A stretch of 64,000 nucleotides of DNA. It comes from Paracoccaceae bacterium (GTDB taxonomy: Bacteria > Pseudomonadota > Alphaproteobacteria > Rhodobacterales > Rhodobacteraceae). Each line of letters opens with the position of its first letter. The first letter of the stretch is position 1. Of this stretch, positions 22,033-32,017 are shown piece after piece. The notes below the pieces were generated by a model. That model made no database searches. It worked only from the letters and a program-made list of their open reading frames with translations, and had not been told where the DNA came from. The DNA lies in NCBI GenBank assembly GCA_016936395.1, contig JAFGXY010000043.1, positions 62,001 through 126,000 of the forward strand, written 5' to 3'. The translations under genes were made by a program, and so were the position numbers.

Positions 22033-22173
22033 ATGATGCAAATGGTCGTCAAGAGCTATGAAGAGCTGTCGTTTCTGGTCTGGATCAATGCCGACCGGAT
22101 CTTCACGCTTGGCACTGTGATCGCGGGGCTTTTGGCCGGGGCGTATTTGGGTCAGGCCATCATGCAGCCCTGA
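22033..22173 (+). CDS. Small single-TM hypothetical protein (46 aa)
   Basis: Own translation: MMQMVVKSYEELSFLVWINADRIFTLGTVIAGLLAGAYLGQAIMQP; below ORF-track length cutoff; between rseP and bamA, followed by a terminator. Confidence 0.55.
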   Translation: MMQMVVKSYEELSFLVWINADRIFTLGTVIAGLLAGAYLGQAIMQP

Positions 22174-22200
22174 ACGGCGCAGGCTTTTGGCTGGCTGCGC

Positions 22201-22228
22201 GCCGGGCTTGGCAGGGTCCCGGCTTTTT
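22201..22228 (+). terminator. Rho-independent terminator
   Basis: gccgggcttggcagggtcccggctttttc: GCCGGG/CCCGGC stem + T5. Confidence 0.7.
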
Positions 22229-22348
22229 CATTGCTGCAAAGCTGCAACGTGTGGCTCTGGGCTGCGCGCCAGACCATGCAACGCTTTGACAAGTCTACCG
22301 CTTCAAGCTAGTGACAACACAACAGTTTGTTGAGGATGGGACGTTGTC

Positions 22349-24733
22349 ATGCACGATACAGCGGGTGGCCGTGTGAAAACCGCACGTGACGGGTGGCCGT
22401 TTCGCAGCCGGGCATTGACCGCGCTTTTCCTTTCCACAGCAACGGTTTCGGCGGCTTTCTTAACGCCACTGTCCGCGCAGGAATACAGCTTCAATCAGGT
22501 GACCATCGAAGGCAACGTTCTGGTCGACAATGCCACGATCCTTGGCTTTGCGGGAATCAAGCGCGGGCAGGTGCTGACGACAGGTGGCCTGAACGATGCC
22601 TATCAGGGTCTGGTCCGGTCCGGGTTGTTCGAGACGGTTGAAATCGTGCCACAAGGCGGCCGGTTGCTGATCCGGGTCGCCGAATACCCCATGGTCAGCA
22701 CCATCAACTTCGAAGGCAACAAGCGCCTGAAGGATGAAGAACTGGCCGACATCATCACGTCAAAGCCGCGTCGGGTCTATTCGCCCAGCACCGCCGAGGC
22801 AGACGCCGCGCTGATCGCCGATGTCTATCGTGCGCGCGGCCGCATCGCCGCTACGGTCACGCCCAAACTGATCCGCCGGGGCGGGGGGCGTGTCGATCTG
22901 GCGTTTGAAATCGCCGAAGGCCGCGTGACCGAGATCGAGCGTCTGTCGTTTGTCGGCAACCGCGCCTTCAGTGACCGCCGGCTGCGGCAGGTGCTGGAAA
23001 CCAAGCAGGCGGGCCTGCTGCGCACCCTTATTCAACGCGACACCTATGTTGCTGAACGGTTTGATCTGGACAAGCAGATGTTGCGCGATTTCTATCTGGC
23101 CCGCGGCTATGTCGACATTCAGGTGACCGACTCTTCGGCAGAGGTCTCGCGCGAGCGTGATGCGGTTTTCGTCAGCTTTTCGCTGCGCGAAGGCCGCCAG
23201 TTCCGCTTTGGCACCATCAGCACGGTGTCCGAGGTCGCCGGCGTTGACGCCGCCGAGTATGAGGCGCTTGCCAAGGTTCGGTCGGGCGTGGTCTATTCGC
23301 CGCTGGTGGTTGAAAACACCATTGCGCGGATGGAAAATCTGGCCCTGCGCAACGGCTTGAATTTCGTCCGGGTCGATCCGCGCATCACCCGCAATGACCG
23401 CGACGGCACGCTGGATGTCGAGTTTGCGTTGGTGCGTGGCGAGCGGGTGTTTGTCGAGCGGATCGACATCGAAGGCAACACCACGACGCTTGATCAGGTG
23501 ATCCGCCGCCAGTTCCGCAGCGCCGAAGGCGACCCGTTCAACCCGCGCGAGTTGCGCCAGTCGGCCGAGCGTATCCGGGCGCTTGGGTTCTTTGCAAACT
23601 CTGATGTCGAGGCGCGCCCCGGGTCTGCCGCCGATCAGGTTGTGGTTGACGTGAACGTCGAAGAGCAACCGACCGGGTCGCTGAGCTTTGGCGCCAGCTA
23701 TGGCGTCAACTCGGGCGTCGGTCTGAACATCGGCTTTTCCGAAACCAACTTCCTTGGCCGTGGTCAGGCGGTTGCGGTCAACTTGTCATCCGGCGTTGAC
23801 AGTGCCAACTCGTCGATCAGCATCACCGAACCGGCGTTTCTGGGGCGTGACCTGTCACTGTCGCTGGGGGCGTTTTACAACGAAACCGATCAGCAGAACG
23901 CGATTTACGACACCGCAAGCGCCGGTGTATCCGCCAGCCTGTCTTTCCCGGTGGGTGAGATCAGCCGGATGGAACTGCGCTACGGGCTGTCGGAAAACAC
24001 CATAAAGGATTACGTCGGCGTCAGCATTGGGGGCACCACGGTTTTTGACCCGACCATCGAGGCCGACGCGTTGCGCGAAGGCGAGCTGATCTCGGCCATC
24101 GGATATTCCTACTCCTACGATACCCGTGCCGGCGGGCTTAGCCCGGACCGGGCGCTGGTGCTGCGCTTCAGTCAGGATTTTGCCGGTCTGGGTGGTGATG
24201 CGCAATATGTCGAGACCCAGGTGCAGGCTTTGGCCGAGCGCAAGGTCCTGAATGAAGACGTGACCTTGCGGGCGATTTTCGAGGCTGGGGCGATTGCGTC
24301 GGTCGGCGATTACAAGACCCGCCTGACTGACCGATATTTTGGCAACGGCAAGATCCGTGGCTTTGAAGGCAATGGCATCGGTCCGCGCGATACGGTGACG
24401 GATGACGCGCTTGGCGGCAACTTCTTTGCCGTGGCCCGCTTTGAGGCTGATTTCCCGCTGGGCCTGCCCGAGGAATATGGCATTACGGGCGGGCTGTTTC
24501 TTGACGTGGGCTCGGTCTGGGGGCTGGACGGGGGAGCAAACACCGCGGTTGATCCGGTCACGGGGGTAAGCACGCCCATTGACACCGGCTTCAACGCCCG
24601 CGCGGCGGTTGGTCTGTCGGTGCTTTGGGATGCACCGATCGGGCCGCTGCGCTTTAACCTGTCCAAGGCGCTGCAGAAAGAAGACTACGACAAGGAGCAG
24701 TCCTTCGATCTGACGATCTCGACGAAATTCTGA
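22349..24733 (+). CDS. bamA: Outer membrane protein assembly factor BamA
   Basis: POTRA repeats (YSFNQVTIEGNVLVDNATIL; INFEGNKRLKDEEL), C-terminal barrel with IRGFEGNGIGPRD and GPLRFNLSKAL. Confidence 0.96.
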   Translation: MHDTAGGRVKTARDGWPFRSRALTALFLSTATVSAAFLTPLSAQEYSFNQVTIEGNVLVDNATILGFAGIKRGQVLTTGGLNDAYQGLVRSGLFETVEIVPQGGRLLIRVAEYPMVSTINFEGNKRLKDEELADIITSKPRRVYSPSTAEADAALIADVYRARGRIAATVTPKLIRRGGGRVDLAFEIAEGRVTEIERLSFVGNRAFSDRRLRQVLETKQAGLLRTLIQRDTYVAERFDLDKQMLRDFYLARGYVDIQVTDSSAEVSRERDAVFVSFSLREGRQFRFGTISTVSEVAGVDAAEYEALAKVRSGVVYSPLVVENTIARMENLALRNGLNFVRVDPRITRNDRDGTLDVEFALVRGERVFVERIDIEGNTTTLDQVIRRQFRSAEGDPFNPRELRQSAERIRALGFFANSDVEARPGSAADQVVVDVNVEEQPTGSLSFGASYGVNSGVGLNIGFSETNFLGRGQAVAVNLSSGVDSANSSISITEPAFLGRDLSLSLGAFYNETDQQNAIYDTASAGVSASLSFPVGEISRMELRYGLSENTIKDYVGVSIGGTTVFDPTIEADALREGELISAIGYSYSYDTRAGGLSPDRALVLRFSQDFAGLGGDAQYVETQVQALAERKVLNEDVTLRAIFEAGAIASVGDYKTRLTDRYFGNGKIRGFEGNGIGPRDTVTDDALGGNFFAVARFEADFPLGLPEEYGITGGLFLDVGSVWGLDGGANTAVDPVTGVSTPIDTGFNARAAVGLSVLWDAPIGPLRFNLSKALQKEDYDKEQSFDLTISTKF

Positions 24734-25326
24734 TGCGGGCTGCGGGCGGTATGGTCGGGCTGCTGGTGGCGGTCGCACTGACCCCGGTGGCGGCCCAAGA
24801 ACCGGCGCCGATGGTTCCGGCGCAAAACCTGCAGGCGTCCTTTGCCACACTGGATCGCGAGCGGTTCTTCGCAGGTTCCTTGATGGGGCAGGCGGCGGAG
24901 CAGCGCTATGAGGCAGCTTCGGCGGAGTTGCTGGCAGAAAACCGTCAGCTGGAAGCCTCGCTGGAAGAGGAAGAGCGGCAGTTGACGCTGCGTCGGGCCA
25001 CGATGCCCGCAGATCAGTTTCGCGCCCTTGCGCAAGAGTTTGACACACGGGTAGAGGAATTGCGCGCCGCGCAAGACAGCAAGAGCCGGTCGCTGACCCG
25101 CCGTCGCGAAGAAGACCAACAGGCGTTTTTCAAGGCAAGCATCCCGGTTCTGGCCGGCTTGATGGAAGATCTGGGCGCTGTGGCGATCATAGACCGCTCT
25201 GCCGTGATCCTGAGCTTTGATCGGGTCGACATCACCGCACAGGCGATTGCCCGGCTGGATGCAGTGTTGGGCGATGGAACCACGCCCGCGCCGCCGCCAG
25301 AGCCGCTGCCCGAACCTGCACCCTAG
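24733..25326 (+). CDS. OmpH/Skp family periplasmic chaperone
   Basis: Signal peptide, coiled coil, [23 protein letters not shown]; directly after bamA. Confidence 0.85.
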   Translation: MRAAGGMVGLLVAVALTPVAAQEPAPMVPAQNLQASFATLDRERFFAGSLMGQAAEQRYEAASAELLAENRQLEASLEEEERQLTLRRATMPADQFRALAQEFDTRVEELRAAQDSKSRSLTRRREEDQQAFFKASIPVLAGLMEDLGAVAIIDRSAVILSFDRVDITAQAIARLDAVLGDGTTPAPPPEPLPEPAP

Positions 25327-25438
25327 GCCGGAGCAAACGGCGCGCATCCCTTGCCCCTTGCGGTTTGACTTGTTAGCAACAGGCAAAGCCAAAGCGCGCG
25401 CCGGTCCCGGCGCCGCCCCAAGAACAGGGACAGACCCG

Positions 25439-25909
25439 ATGACCCATGCCGTGCCGCCTGCCGTGACCGAAGCCGATATCGGTTTGATCCAGCGGATATT
25501 GCCGCATCGCTATCCGTTTCTGGTGGTGGACAAGGTGCGCGACATCAAGGTGAACGAGTCTTGTGTCGGCATCAAATGCGTCACGATGAACGAGCCGCAG
25601 TTCACCGGGCATTTCCCTGGCATGCCGGTGTTTCCCGGCGTGATGATCATCGAGGCGATGGCGCAGACCAGCGGTATTCTGGTCGGCATCTCGATGGATC
25701 TGGTCGACAAGAACGCCAAGGTGTTCTTCATGGGCGTCGATGGCGTCAAGTTCCGCCGCATGGTGGTGCCGGGCGATGTGCTGGAATTGCATGTCACCGC
25801 GCTGCGCAGCGGCGGCAAGGTCTGGCGGTTTCAGGGCCGCGCCATGGTGGGGGACGAGGTGGCCTGCGAAGCCACCTTCACCGCCATGTTCGACGTGCCA
25901 AAGGCCTGA
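25439..25909 (+). CDS. fabZ: 3-hydroxyacyl-[ACP] dehydratase FabZ
   Basis: [39 protein letters not shown]. Confidence 0.96.
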   Translation: MTHAVPPAVTEADIGLIQRILPHRYPFLVVDKVRDIKVNESCVGIKCVTMNEPQFTGHFPGMPVFPGVMIIEAMAQTSGILVGISMDLVDKNAKVFFMGVDGVKFRRMVVPGDVLELHVTALRSGGKVWRFQGRAMVGDEVACEATFTAMFDVPKA

Positions 25910-25912
25910 GCC

Positions 25913-26710
25913 GTGGCGGTTGACCCCACTGCCCGCATCCACCCTTCGGCCATCATCGAGGCCGGGGCGCAGATTGCTGCTGGCGTCGAGGTTGGCCCCT
26001 TTGCCATGATCGGGGCCGGGGTCACGCTGGCGGCGGGGGTCGTGGTCAAATCGCATGCGGTGGTGACCGGCTGGACGCAGATTGGCGAAGGCACGGTGAT
26101 CTTTCCCTTCGCCTGCGTCGGCGAGGTGCCGCAAGACCTGAAGTTCAAGGGCGAACACACGCGGCTGATCGTGGGGGCGCGCTGCAAGATCCGCGAAGGC
26201 GCCACGCTGAACACCGGCACGACAGGCGGTGGCGGGGTGACACGGGTGGGCGACGATTGCCTGTTGATGACCGGCGCGCATGTCGGCCATGATGCCAGCC
26301 TTGGCAACCGGGTGATTTTGGCCAATCAGGCGGCGATTGCCGGGCATTGTCAGCTGGGCGACGATGTGATCGTGGGCGGGCTGTCGGGCGTGCATCAATG
26401 GGTGCGCATCGGGCGTGGGGCGATCATTGGTGCTGTGACGATGGTGACCAATGACGTGCTGCCGCATGGGTTGGTGCAAGGCCCGCGTGGCGTGCTGGAC
26501 GGGCTGAACCTTGTGGGGCTGAAACGGCGCGGGGTGGAACGGTCCGAGATCACCGCCTTGCGCGCGGGCTATCAGATGCTGGCGCAGGGTGAAGGCTCGT
26601 TTGTCGACCGGGCGCGGCGGCTGTCGGAAGAAACCGAAAGCCCGCATGTGCGCGAGATGACCGAATTCATCCTGTCCGCCTCGGACCGCAGTTTCCTGAC
26701 CCCGAAATGA
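25913..26710 (+). CDS. lpxA: UDP-GlcNAc acyltransferase
   Basis: Hexapeptide repeats, IHPSAIIEAGAQI, GLNLVGLKRRGV; GTG start. Confidence 0.95.
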   Translation: MAVDPTARIHPSAIIEAGAQIAAGVEVGPFAMIGAGVTLAAGVVVKSHAVVTGWTQIGEGTVIFPFACVGEVPQDLKFKGEHTRLIVGARCKIREGATLNTGTTGGGGVTRVGDDCLLMTGAHVGHDASLGNRVILANQAAIAGHCQLGDDVIVGGLSGVHQWVRIGRGAIIGAVTMVTNDVLPHGLVQGPRGVLDGLNLVGLKRRGVERSEITALRAGYQMLAQGEGSFVDRARRLSEETESPHVREMTEFILSASDRSFLTPK

Positions 26711-27504
26711 CCCGAACCGCCATCATCGCCGGGGCGGGGCGTTTGCCTGCCGCCGTGGCCGGGGTGCTGGACCGGCCGATGGTCTGTGCGCTGGATGGCT
26801 TTGCGCCCGAAGGCGTGGCGGTGGATGTCGCTTTCCGGGTGGAACGTCTGGTGCCGCTGTTTCGCGCGCTCGAGGATGCGGGGGTCACGACGGTGACCTT
26901 TGCCGGGGCCGTGCAGCGGCCAAGGCTGGACCCGGCGCTGTTTGATGCCGCCACCGCGCAACTGGTGCCGCGGCTGCTGGCGGCGATGGCGCAGGGCGAT
27001 GATGCCACCTTGCGCGCGGTGATTGCACTGTTCGAGGAGGCAGGTTTTTCGGTGGCGGGCACGGCGCAGATTGCGCCCGGTCTGGTGCCGGGGGCGGGGG
27101 TTTTGTGCGGGGCGGTGTCGGACCGCGACAGGGATGATGCGACCCGCGCCGCGGCCATTGTTGCCGCCTTGGGCGCGGTCGATGTGGGGCAGGGCTGTGT
27201 GGTGGCGCAAGGCTTGTGTCTGGCGGTCGAGGCGTTGCCGGGCACCGATGCGATGCTGGCCGGGGTGGCCGGTTTGCCCGTGGCTTTGCGCTCCCTTGGC
27301 ACGCGCGGGCTGTTCTACAAGGCCCCCAAACCGGGGCAGGACATGCGGGTGGATCTGCCGACGCTTGGCCCTGACACGGTGGCGCGGGTGGCCGAAGCGG
27401 GCTTGGGCGGCATTGTCTGGCAGGCGGGCGGCGTGATCTGCCTTGACCTGCCCGAGATGACGCGCGCCGCCAGTGATGCGGGCCTGTTCCTGTGGGCGCG
27501 CTGA
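26707..27504 (+). CDS. lpxI: UDP-2,3-diacylglucosamine pyrophosphatase LpxI
   Basis: DUF1009-type sequence (IIAGAGRLPAAVAG..., TRGLFYKAPKPGQDMRVDLPTLGPDTV) between lpxA and lpxB. Confidence 0.92.
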   Translation: MTRTAIIAGAGRLPAAVAGVLDRPMVCALDGFAPEGVAVDVAFRVERLVPLFRALEDAGVTTVTFAGAVQRPRLDPALFDAATAQLVPRLLAAMAQGDDATLRAVIALFEEAGFSVAGTAQIAPGLVPGAGVLCGAVSDRDRDDATRAAAIVAALGAVDVGQGCVVAQGLCLAVEALPGTDAMLAGVAGLPVALRSLGTRGLFYKAPKPGQDMRVDLPTLGPDTVARVAEAGLGGIVWQAGGVICLDLPEMTRAASDAGLFLWAR

Positions 27505-28634
27505 CGCTGTTTCTGATCGCCGGGGAGCCTTCGGGTGACCGCTTGGGGGCGGCCTTGATGGCGGGGCTGAAAACCCTGTCGCCGGGGGTGACCTTCGCCG
27601 GCGTGGGCGGGCCATTGATGCAGGCCGAAGGGCTGGAGAGCCTGTTCCCGATGGAAGAATTGTCGGTGATGGGGCTGGTCGAGGTGCTGCCGAAGTATTT
27701 CGCCCTGAAGCGCCGCATCGCCCAAGCGGCTCAGGCGGTGCTGGAGTCGGGCGCGCAGGCGCTGATCACCATCGACAGCCCGGATTTTTGCCTGCGGGTG
27801 GCAGGCATCGTCAAGGCCGCGCGGCCCGACTTTCGCACCATCCACTACGTCGCGCCCTCGGTCTGGGCCTGGCGGCCGGGCCGGGCGGCCAAGATGGCGA
27901 AGGTGGTCGATCACGTGCTGGCGCTGTTGCCGTTCGAGCCGCCCTATATGACCGCCGCCGGCATGAGTTGCGATTTCGTCGGGCATCCGGTGGTGGCCGA
28001 GCCTTTGGCCAGCGCCGCCGAGCGCGCCATGATGGCGGGCGAGGGGCCGCTGATCCTTGCCCTGCCGGGGTCGCGCAAGGGCGAGGTATCACGGCTGGCC
28101 CCGGTGCTGGGGCAGGTGCTGGCGCGGGTCAAGGCGGTGCATCCCGACGCACGGGTGGCCTTGCCCACGCTGCGCGGCGTGGCGGGGCTGGTGCGCGATC
28201 TGACTGCCGATTGGCCGATTGTGCCGCAGATCCTCGAAGAGGACGCCACAAAGCGCGCGGCCTTTGCAGCGGCGGATGTGGCGATTGCGGCCTCGGGGAC
28301 GGTGTCGCTGGAACTGGCCGCGAACGGCTGCCCGATGGTGATTGCCTATGACATGAACCCCTTGACGCTGTGGCTGATGCGGCGCGCGGCGCTGATCGAC
28401 ACGGTGACACTGGTCAATCTGGTCTCGGAAAGCCGGCCAATTCCCGAGTTCATCGGCGCGCGCTGCCGTGCCGATCTGATCGCGCCCGAGGTCTTGCGGT
28501 TGCTGGCCGCGGGTGGCGGGGCACAACGGGCGGCGATGCAGGTGACGATGCAGCGGCTGGGACGCGGCGGCGAGGCCCCGGGGTTACGCGCGGCGCGGTC
28601 GGTGTTGGGGGTGTTGGGGTCGCTGACCGCATAA
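27492..28634 (+). CDS. lpxB: Lipid-A-disaccharide synthase
   Basis: LFLIAGEPSGDRLGAALM, GVGGPLMQAEGL, VGHPVVAE, LALPGSRKGEVSRLAP. Confidence 0.95.
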   Translation: MGALTLFLIAGEPSGDRLGAALMAGLKTLSPGVTFAGVGGPLMQAEGLESLFPMEELSVMGLVEVLPKYFALKRRIAQAAQAVLESGAQALITIDSPDFCLRVAGIVKAARPDFRTIHYVAPSVWAWRPGRAAKMAKVVDHVLALLPFEPPYMTAAGMSCDFVGHPVVAEPLASAAERAMMAGEGPLILALPGSRKGEVSRLAPVLGQVLARVKAVHPDARVALPTLRGVAGLVRDLTADWPIVPQILEEDATKRAAFAAADVAIAASGTVSLELAANGCPMVIAYDMNPLTLWLMRRAALIDTVTLVNLVSESRPIPEFIGARCRADLIAPEVLRLLAAGGGAQRAAMQVTMQRLGRGGEAPGLRAARSVLGVLGSLTA

Positions 28635-28636
28635 AT

Positions 28637-28674
28637 GCCCCCCACCCCCAGCCCCTCCCCACAAGGGGGAGGGG
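28637..28674 (+). repeat. REP-like GC palindrome (copy c1)
   Basis: gccccccacccccagcccctccccacaagggggagggg. Confidence 0.75.
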
Positions 28675-28722
28675 AGGCGAGAGGTGGTTGGGGCATTCTC
28701 CCCGCCGCAACCGTTAGGGCAC

Positions 28723-28762
28723 CTCCCTCCCCCCTTGTGGGGGGAGGGATGGGGTGGGGGGC
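28723..28762 (-). repeat. REP-like GC palindrome (copy c2, inverted relative to c1)
   Basis: tccctccccccttgtggggggagggatggggtggggggc; convergent lpxB/dsbA-like 3' ends. Confidence 0.75.
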
Positions 28763-28781
28763 TTGGGCGAGGGAGCGGACC

Positions 28782-29519
28782 TCAGCCCGCGCGCTGACCG
28801 GCGACGATCTGGCGCATGCCATCGAGCGGCACATAGCCGCGCACCATGGTTTCATCGACGATGAAGGTGGGGGTGCCGCTGATGTCCATCATGCTGCCAA
28901 GCGCGTGGTTGGTGGCGATGATCGCCTGCACCTCGGGGGTCAGCATCTTGTCGGCAACGGCAGCCGGATCATGGCCCAGATCGGCGGCCAGCCGCGACAG
29001 GGTTTCCGGGGTCGCATCGCCGCGCAGGGCGATCAGCGCGTCATGCGCGGCCTTGTAGGCGTCGTCGCCATGCAGCAGGCGCACAGCGATGGCAAATTGC
29101 GACGACAGGGTGGATTGTTCGCCTAGGATCGGGAATTCCTTCATCACCAGTTTGATGTTGCCATCGGATTTGACCAGCTCGGTCACCTCGTCATGTGCCT
29201 TGCGGCAATAGCCGCAGCGGTAATCGACAAACTCGACAATGGTGATGTTGCCCTCAAGGTTGCCACCGGCCCAGGAGTTCGGGTCGCGGTAGATCAGATC
29301 GGCGTTGTCGCGCAGCATTTGCAGGTCGCGGTTGGCGGCCTGCTGTTGCTGGCGGGCGTTCAGCACATCCATGGCCTCGATCAGAACCTCGGGTTCTTCC
29401 AGCAGAAAGGCGCGGACCTCGGCGCGGAACGCCGCGCGTTCCTCGGCCGTCATTTCGGCCAGGGCGGCGGTGGAGGTAAGCATCAACGCGGTGATGCCGA
29501 TCAGTGTCTTGCGGATCAT
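28782..29519 (-). CDS. DsbA family thiol:disulfide interchange protein
   Basis: Signal MIRKTLIGITALMLTSTAALAEM; VEFVDYRCGYCRKAHDEV (CxxC), GTPTFIVDETMVRGY. Confidence 0.92.
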   Translation of the reverse strand: MIRKTLIGITALMLTSTAALAEMTAEERAAFRAEVRAFLLEEPEVLIEAMDVLNARQQQQAANRDLQMLRDNADLIYRDPNSWAGGNLEGNITIVEFVDYRCGYCRKAHDEVTELVKSDGNIKLVMKEFPILGEQSTLSSQFAIAVRLLHGDDAYKAAHDALIALRGDATPETLSRLAADLGHDPAAVADKMLTPEVQAIIATNHALGSMMDISGTPTFIVDETMVRGYVPLDGMRQIVAGQRAG

Positions 29520-29607
29520 TGGACGTCCTTGGGGCCTGAATGTCGGGTCGGGGTTGACCTTGCCCCGCGAACCGGGACACTTCGGGGCAAAGCATAGAGG
29601 GGCGGGC

Positions 29608-30759
29608 ATGCGAAGTTCAAGACGGGGTGCGGTTGATCCCTTTATTGTGATGGATGTGATGGAAGAGGCCCGCCAGCTTGAGGCGGCGGGCCGACAGGTC
29701 ATTCACATGGAGGTGGGCCAGCCCGGAACCCCGGCGCCCGGCGCGGCACGCGCGGCGCTGGCCGGGGCGATGGAAAGCGGGGCGCTTGGCTATACGGTTG
29801 CTCTTGGCCTGCCCCAACTGCGGGCGGGGATCGCGCGGCTTTACCAGCGCTGGTATGGTGTGACGCTGGACCCCGAACGGGTTGTGGTGACCTCGGGGTC
29901 GTCGGCGGCATTTCTGCTGGCCTTTACCGCGCTGTTCGAGGCGGGCGACAAGGTCGCCCTGGGCGAGCCGGGATACCCAAGCTATCGCCAGATCCTGCGC
30001 GCGTTGTCGTTGCAGCCGGTGGGGATACCGACCAGCCCGGCCAACCGCTTTCAGCCCACTCCTGCCGATCTGGCCGGCATTGAAATGGCGGGACTGATCG
30101 TCGCATCCCCCGGCAACCCGACCGGCACCATGCTGGACCGCGCCGCACTGACCGCGCTGATCGACCATTGTGCCGGGCGCGGGATCAGTTTTGTCTCGGA
30201 CGAGATTTACCACGGGCTGCACTACGGCGACCGTGCGGTGTCGGCGCTGGAGATCAGCGATGACTGCTATGTGATCAATTCGTTTTCCAAGTATTTCAGC
30301 ATGACCGGCTGGCGGGTTGGCTGGATGGTGGTGCCAAAGGACCATGTGCGTCTGATCGAGCGCCTGGCGCAGAATATGTTCATCTGCCCGCCGCACGCGA
30401 GCCAAGTGGTGGCGCTGGCCGCGCTGGACTGCGTGGATGAGCTGGAGGCCAACCGCGCCACCTATGCGCAAAACCGCCGGCTGATGCTGGACGGCCTGCC
30501 AAGCGCGGGCTTTGCCCGCATCGCGCCGCCCGATGGGGCGTTTTATGTCTATGCCGATGTCTCGGACCGCACCGGGGACAGCCTGGCCTTTGCCCGGCAG
30601 ATCCTGCACGAGACCGGGGTGGCGGTGACGCCGGGGGTGGACTTCGACCCGGTGCGCGGACGGCAGAGCCTGCGGTTTTCCTATGCGCGGGCGACGGCGG
30701 ATATTGTCGAGGGCCTGGCACGGTTGCAGCGCTTTTTCGGGGAGGGGAGCGCAAGATGA
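29608..30759 (+). CDS. PLP-dependent class I/II aminotransferase
   Basis: MEVGQPGTPAP, SPGNPTGTMLD, SFSKYFSMTGWRVGWMV. Confidence 0.93.
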   Translation: MRSSRRGAVDPFIVMDVMEEARQLEAAGRQVIHMEVGQPGTPAPGAARAALAGAMESGALGYTVALGLPQLRAGIARLYQRWYGVTLDPERVVVTSGSSAAFLLAFTALFEAGDKVALGEPGYPSYRQILRALSLQPVGIPTSPANRFQPTPADLAGIEMAGLIVASPGNPTGTMLDRAALTALIDHCAGRGISFVSDEIYHGLHYGDRAVSALEISDDCYVINSFSKYFSMTGWRVGWMVVPKDHVRLIERLAQNMFICPPHASQVVALAALDCVDELEANRATYAQNRRLMLDGLPSAGFARIAPPDGAFYVYADVSDRTGDSLAFARQILHETGVAVTPGVDFDPVRGRQSLRFSYARATADIVEGLARLQRFFGEGSAR

Positions 30760-30774
30760 CGAGGTGCGCCTCCG

Positions 30775-30803
30775 GCGGGGGTATTTGGGCCAAGAGGAAA
30801 TCG
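30775..30803 (+). repeat. Dispersed GGGGGTATTT+AAGAGGAAA motif (copy 3)
   Basis: gcgggggtatttgggccaagaggaaatcg in aminotransferase-amidase junction. Confidence 0.5.
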
Positions 30804-30814
30804 GCGGGGCAGGC

Positions 30815-32017
30815 ATGAGGCTTTGGGGGCTGGTTCTGGCGCTGCTGCTGTGGCCTGTGGTTGTGGCGGGGCAAGAGTTGTCGGCGCTGGCACGGTTGCA
30901 GGCGGGGGCCTCGGCGATCGAGGATCACGACGGCGGGGTGGCGGTCGACCTTGTCGTCAGCCAGGCGGTGCCGTGGCGGGTGCGGCTGCTGGATCAGCCG
31001 CCGCGGCTGGTGCTGGACATGCGCGAGGTCGATTGGTCGGGTCTGGCCGAGGTGCGCAAAAGCAGTGCGGCAATTGTCGGCCTGCGGGCCGGCGTGGTGC
31101 GGCAGGGCTGGTCGCGGCTGGTGCTGGATCTGGCCGGGCCGCATCTGGTGCAGGTGGCCGAGATGCGCATGCAAGAGGCCGGGGCCGTGGTGCGCTTGCG
31201 GCTGGTCCCGGCGACGGCGGCTGACTTTGCCGCCGCAGCGGCACGGCCCGAACCGGCCGAATGGGCCTTGCCGGTGGTGGCAAACGTGCCGCAATCGGTG
31301 CCGCGCGGGGCGGGGCCTTTGGTGGTGGTGATCGACCCCGGCCATGGCGGCATTGATCCGGGGGCGGAACGCGACGGGTTTTTTGAAAAGGATCTGGTGC
31401 TGACCTTTGCCCGCGAGTTGAAGGACCTTTTGTTGCGCGATGGCGACAAGCTGGCCGTGCTGACGCGCGAAGAAGACATCTTCGTGCCGCTGGAAGCGCG
31501 GATTTCGATTGCGCGGGCGGCGGGGGCGGATGTGTTCGTGTCCCTGCACGCCGATGCGCTTGCCGAGGGTGAGGCGGTGGGGGTGACGCTTTACACCCTG
31601 TCGGAAGAGGCAAGCGACGCTGCCGCACAGGCGCTGGCCGAACGCCATGACCGGGCGGACCTGTTGTCCGGCGTGGACCTGACCGCACAGGATGATCTGG
31701 TGGCGACGGTGCTGATGGACATGGCGCGCACCGAAACCCAGCCGCGGATTGACCGGCTGGCGGCGGCGCTGGAAGCCTCGATCAAGGCGGCGGGGGTCAG
31801 GATGCACCGCCGGCCCCGGCAGACGGCGGGGTTTTCGGTGCTGAAATCCCCCGATATTCCGTCGGTGCTGGTGGAACTTGGTTTTCTGTCCTCGGCCCGT
31901 GATCTGGCGCGGCTGACCGATCCGGACTGGCGGGCCCGCATGGCGCTGGCGCTGCGCGATGGCATCAGCGCCTGGGCGGCGGAGGATGCGGCCCTGTCGG
32001 CCTTGCGCCGCCGCTAG
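30815..32017 (+). CDS. N-acetylmuramoyl-L-alanine amidase (AMIN + Amidase_3)
   Basis: VVVIDPGHGGIDPGAERDGFFEKDLVL, FVSLHADAL, PSVLVELGFLSSARDLARL. Confidence 0.94.
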   Translation: MRLWGLVLALLLWPVVVAGQELSALARLQAGASAIEDHDGGVAVDLVVSQAVPWRVRLLDQPPRLVLDMREVDWSGLAEVRKSSAAIVGLRAGVVRQGWSRLVLDLAGPHLVQVAEMRMQEAGAVVRLRLVPATAADFAAAAARPEPAEWALPVVANVPQSVPRGAGPLVVVIDPGHGGIDPGAERDGFFEKDLVLTFARELKDLLLRDGDKLAVLTREEDIFVPLEARISIARAAGADVFVSLHADALAEGEAVGVTLYTLSEEASDAAAQALAERHDRADLLSGVDLTAQDDLVATVLMDMARTETQPRIDRLAAALEASIKAAGVRMHRRPRQTAGFSVLKSPDIPSVLVELGFLSSARDLARLTDPDWRARMALALRDGISAWAAEDAALSALRRR

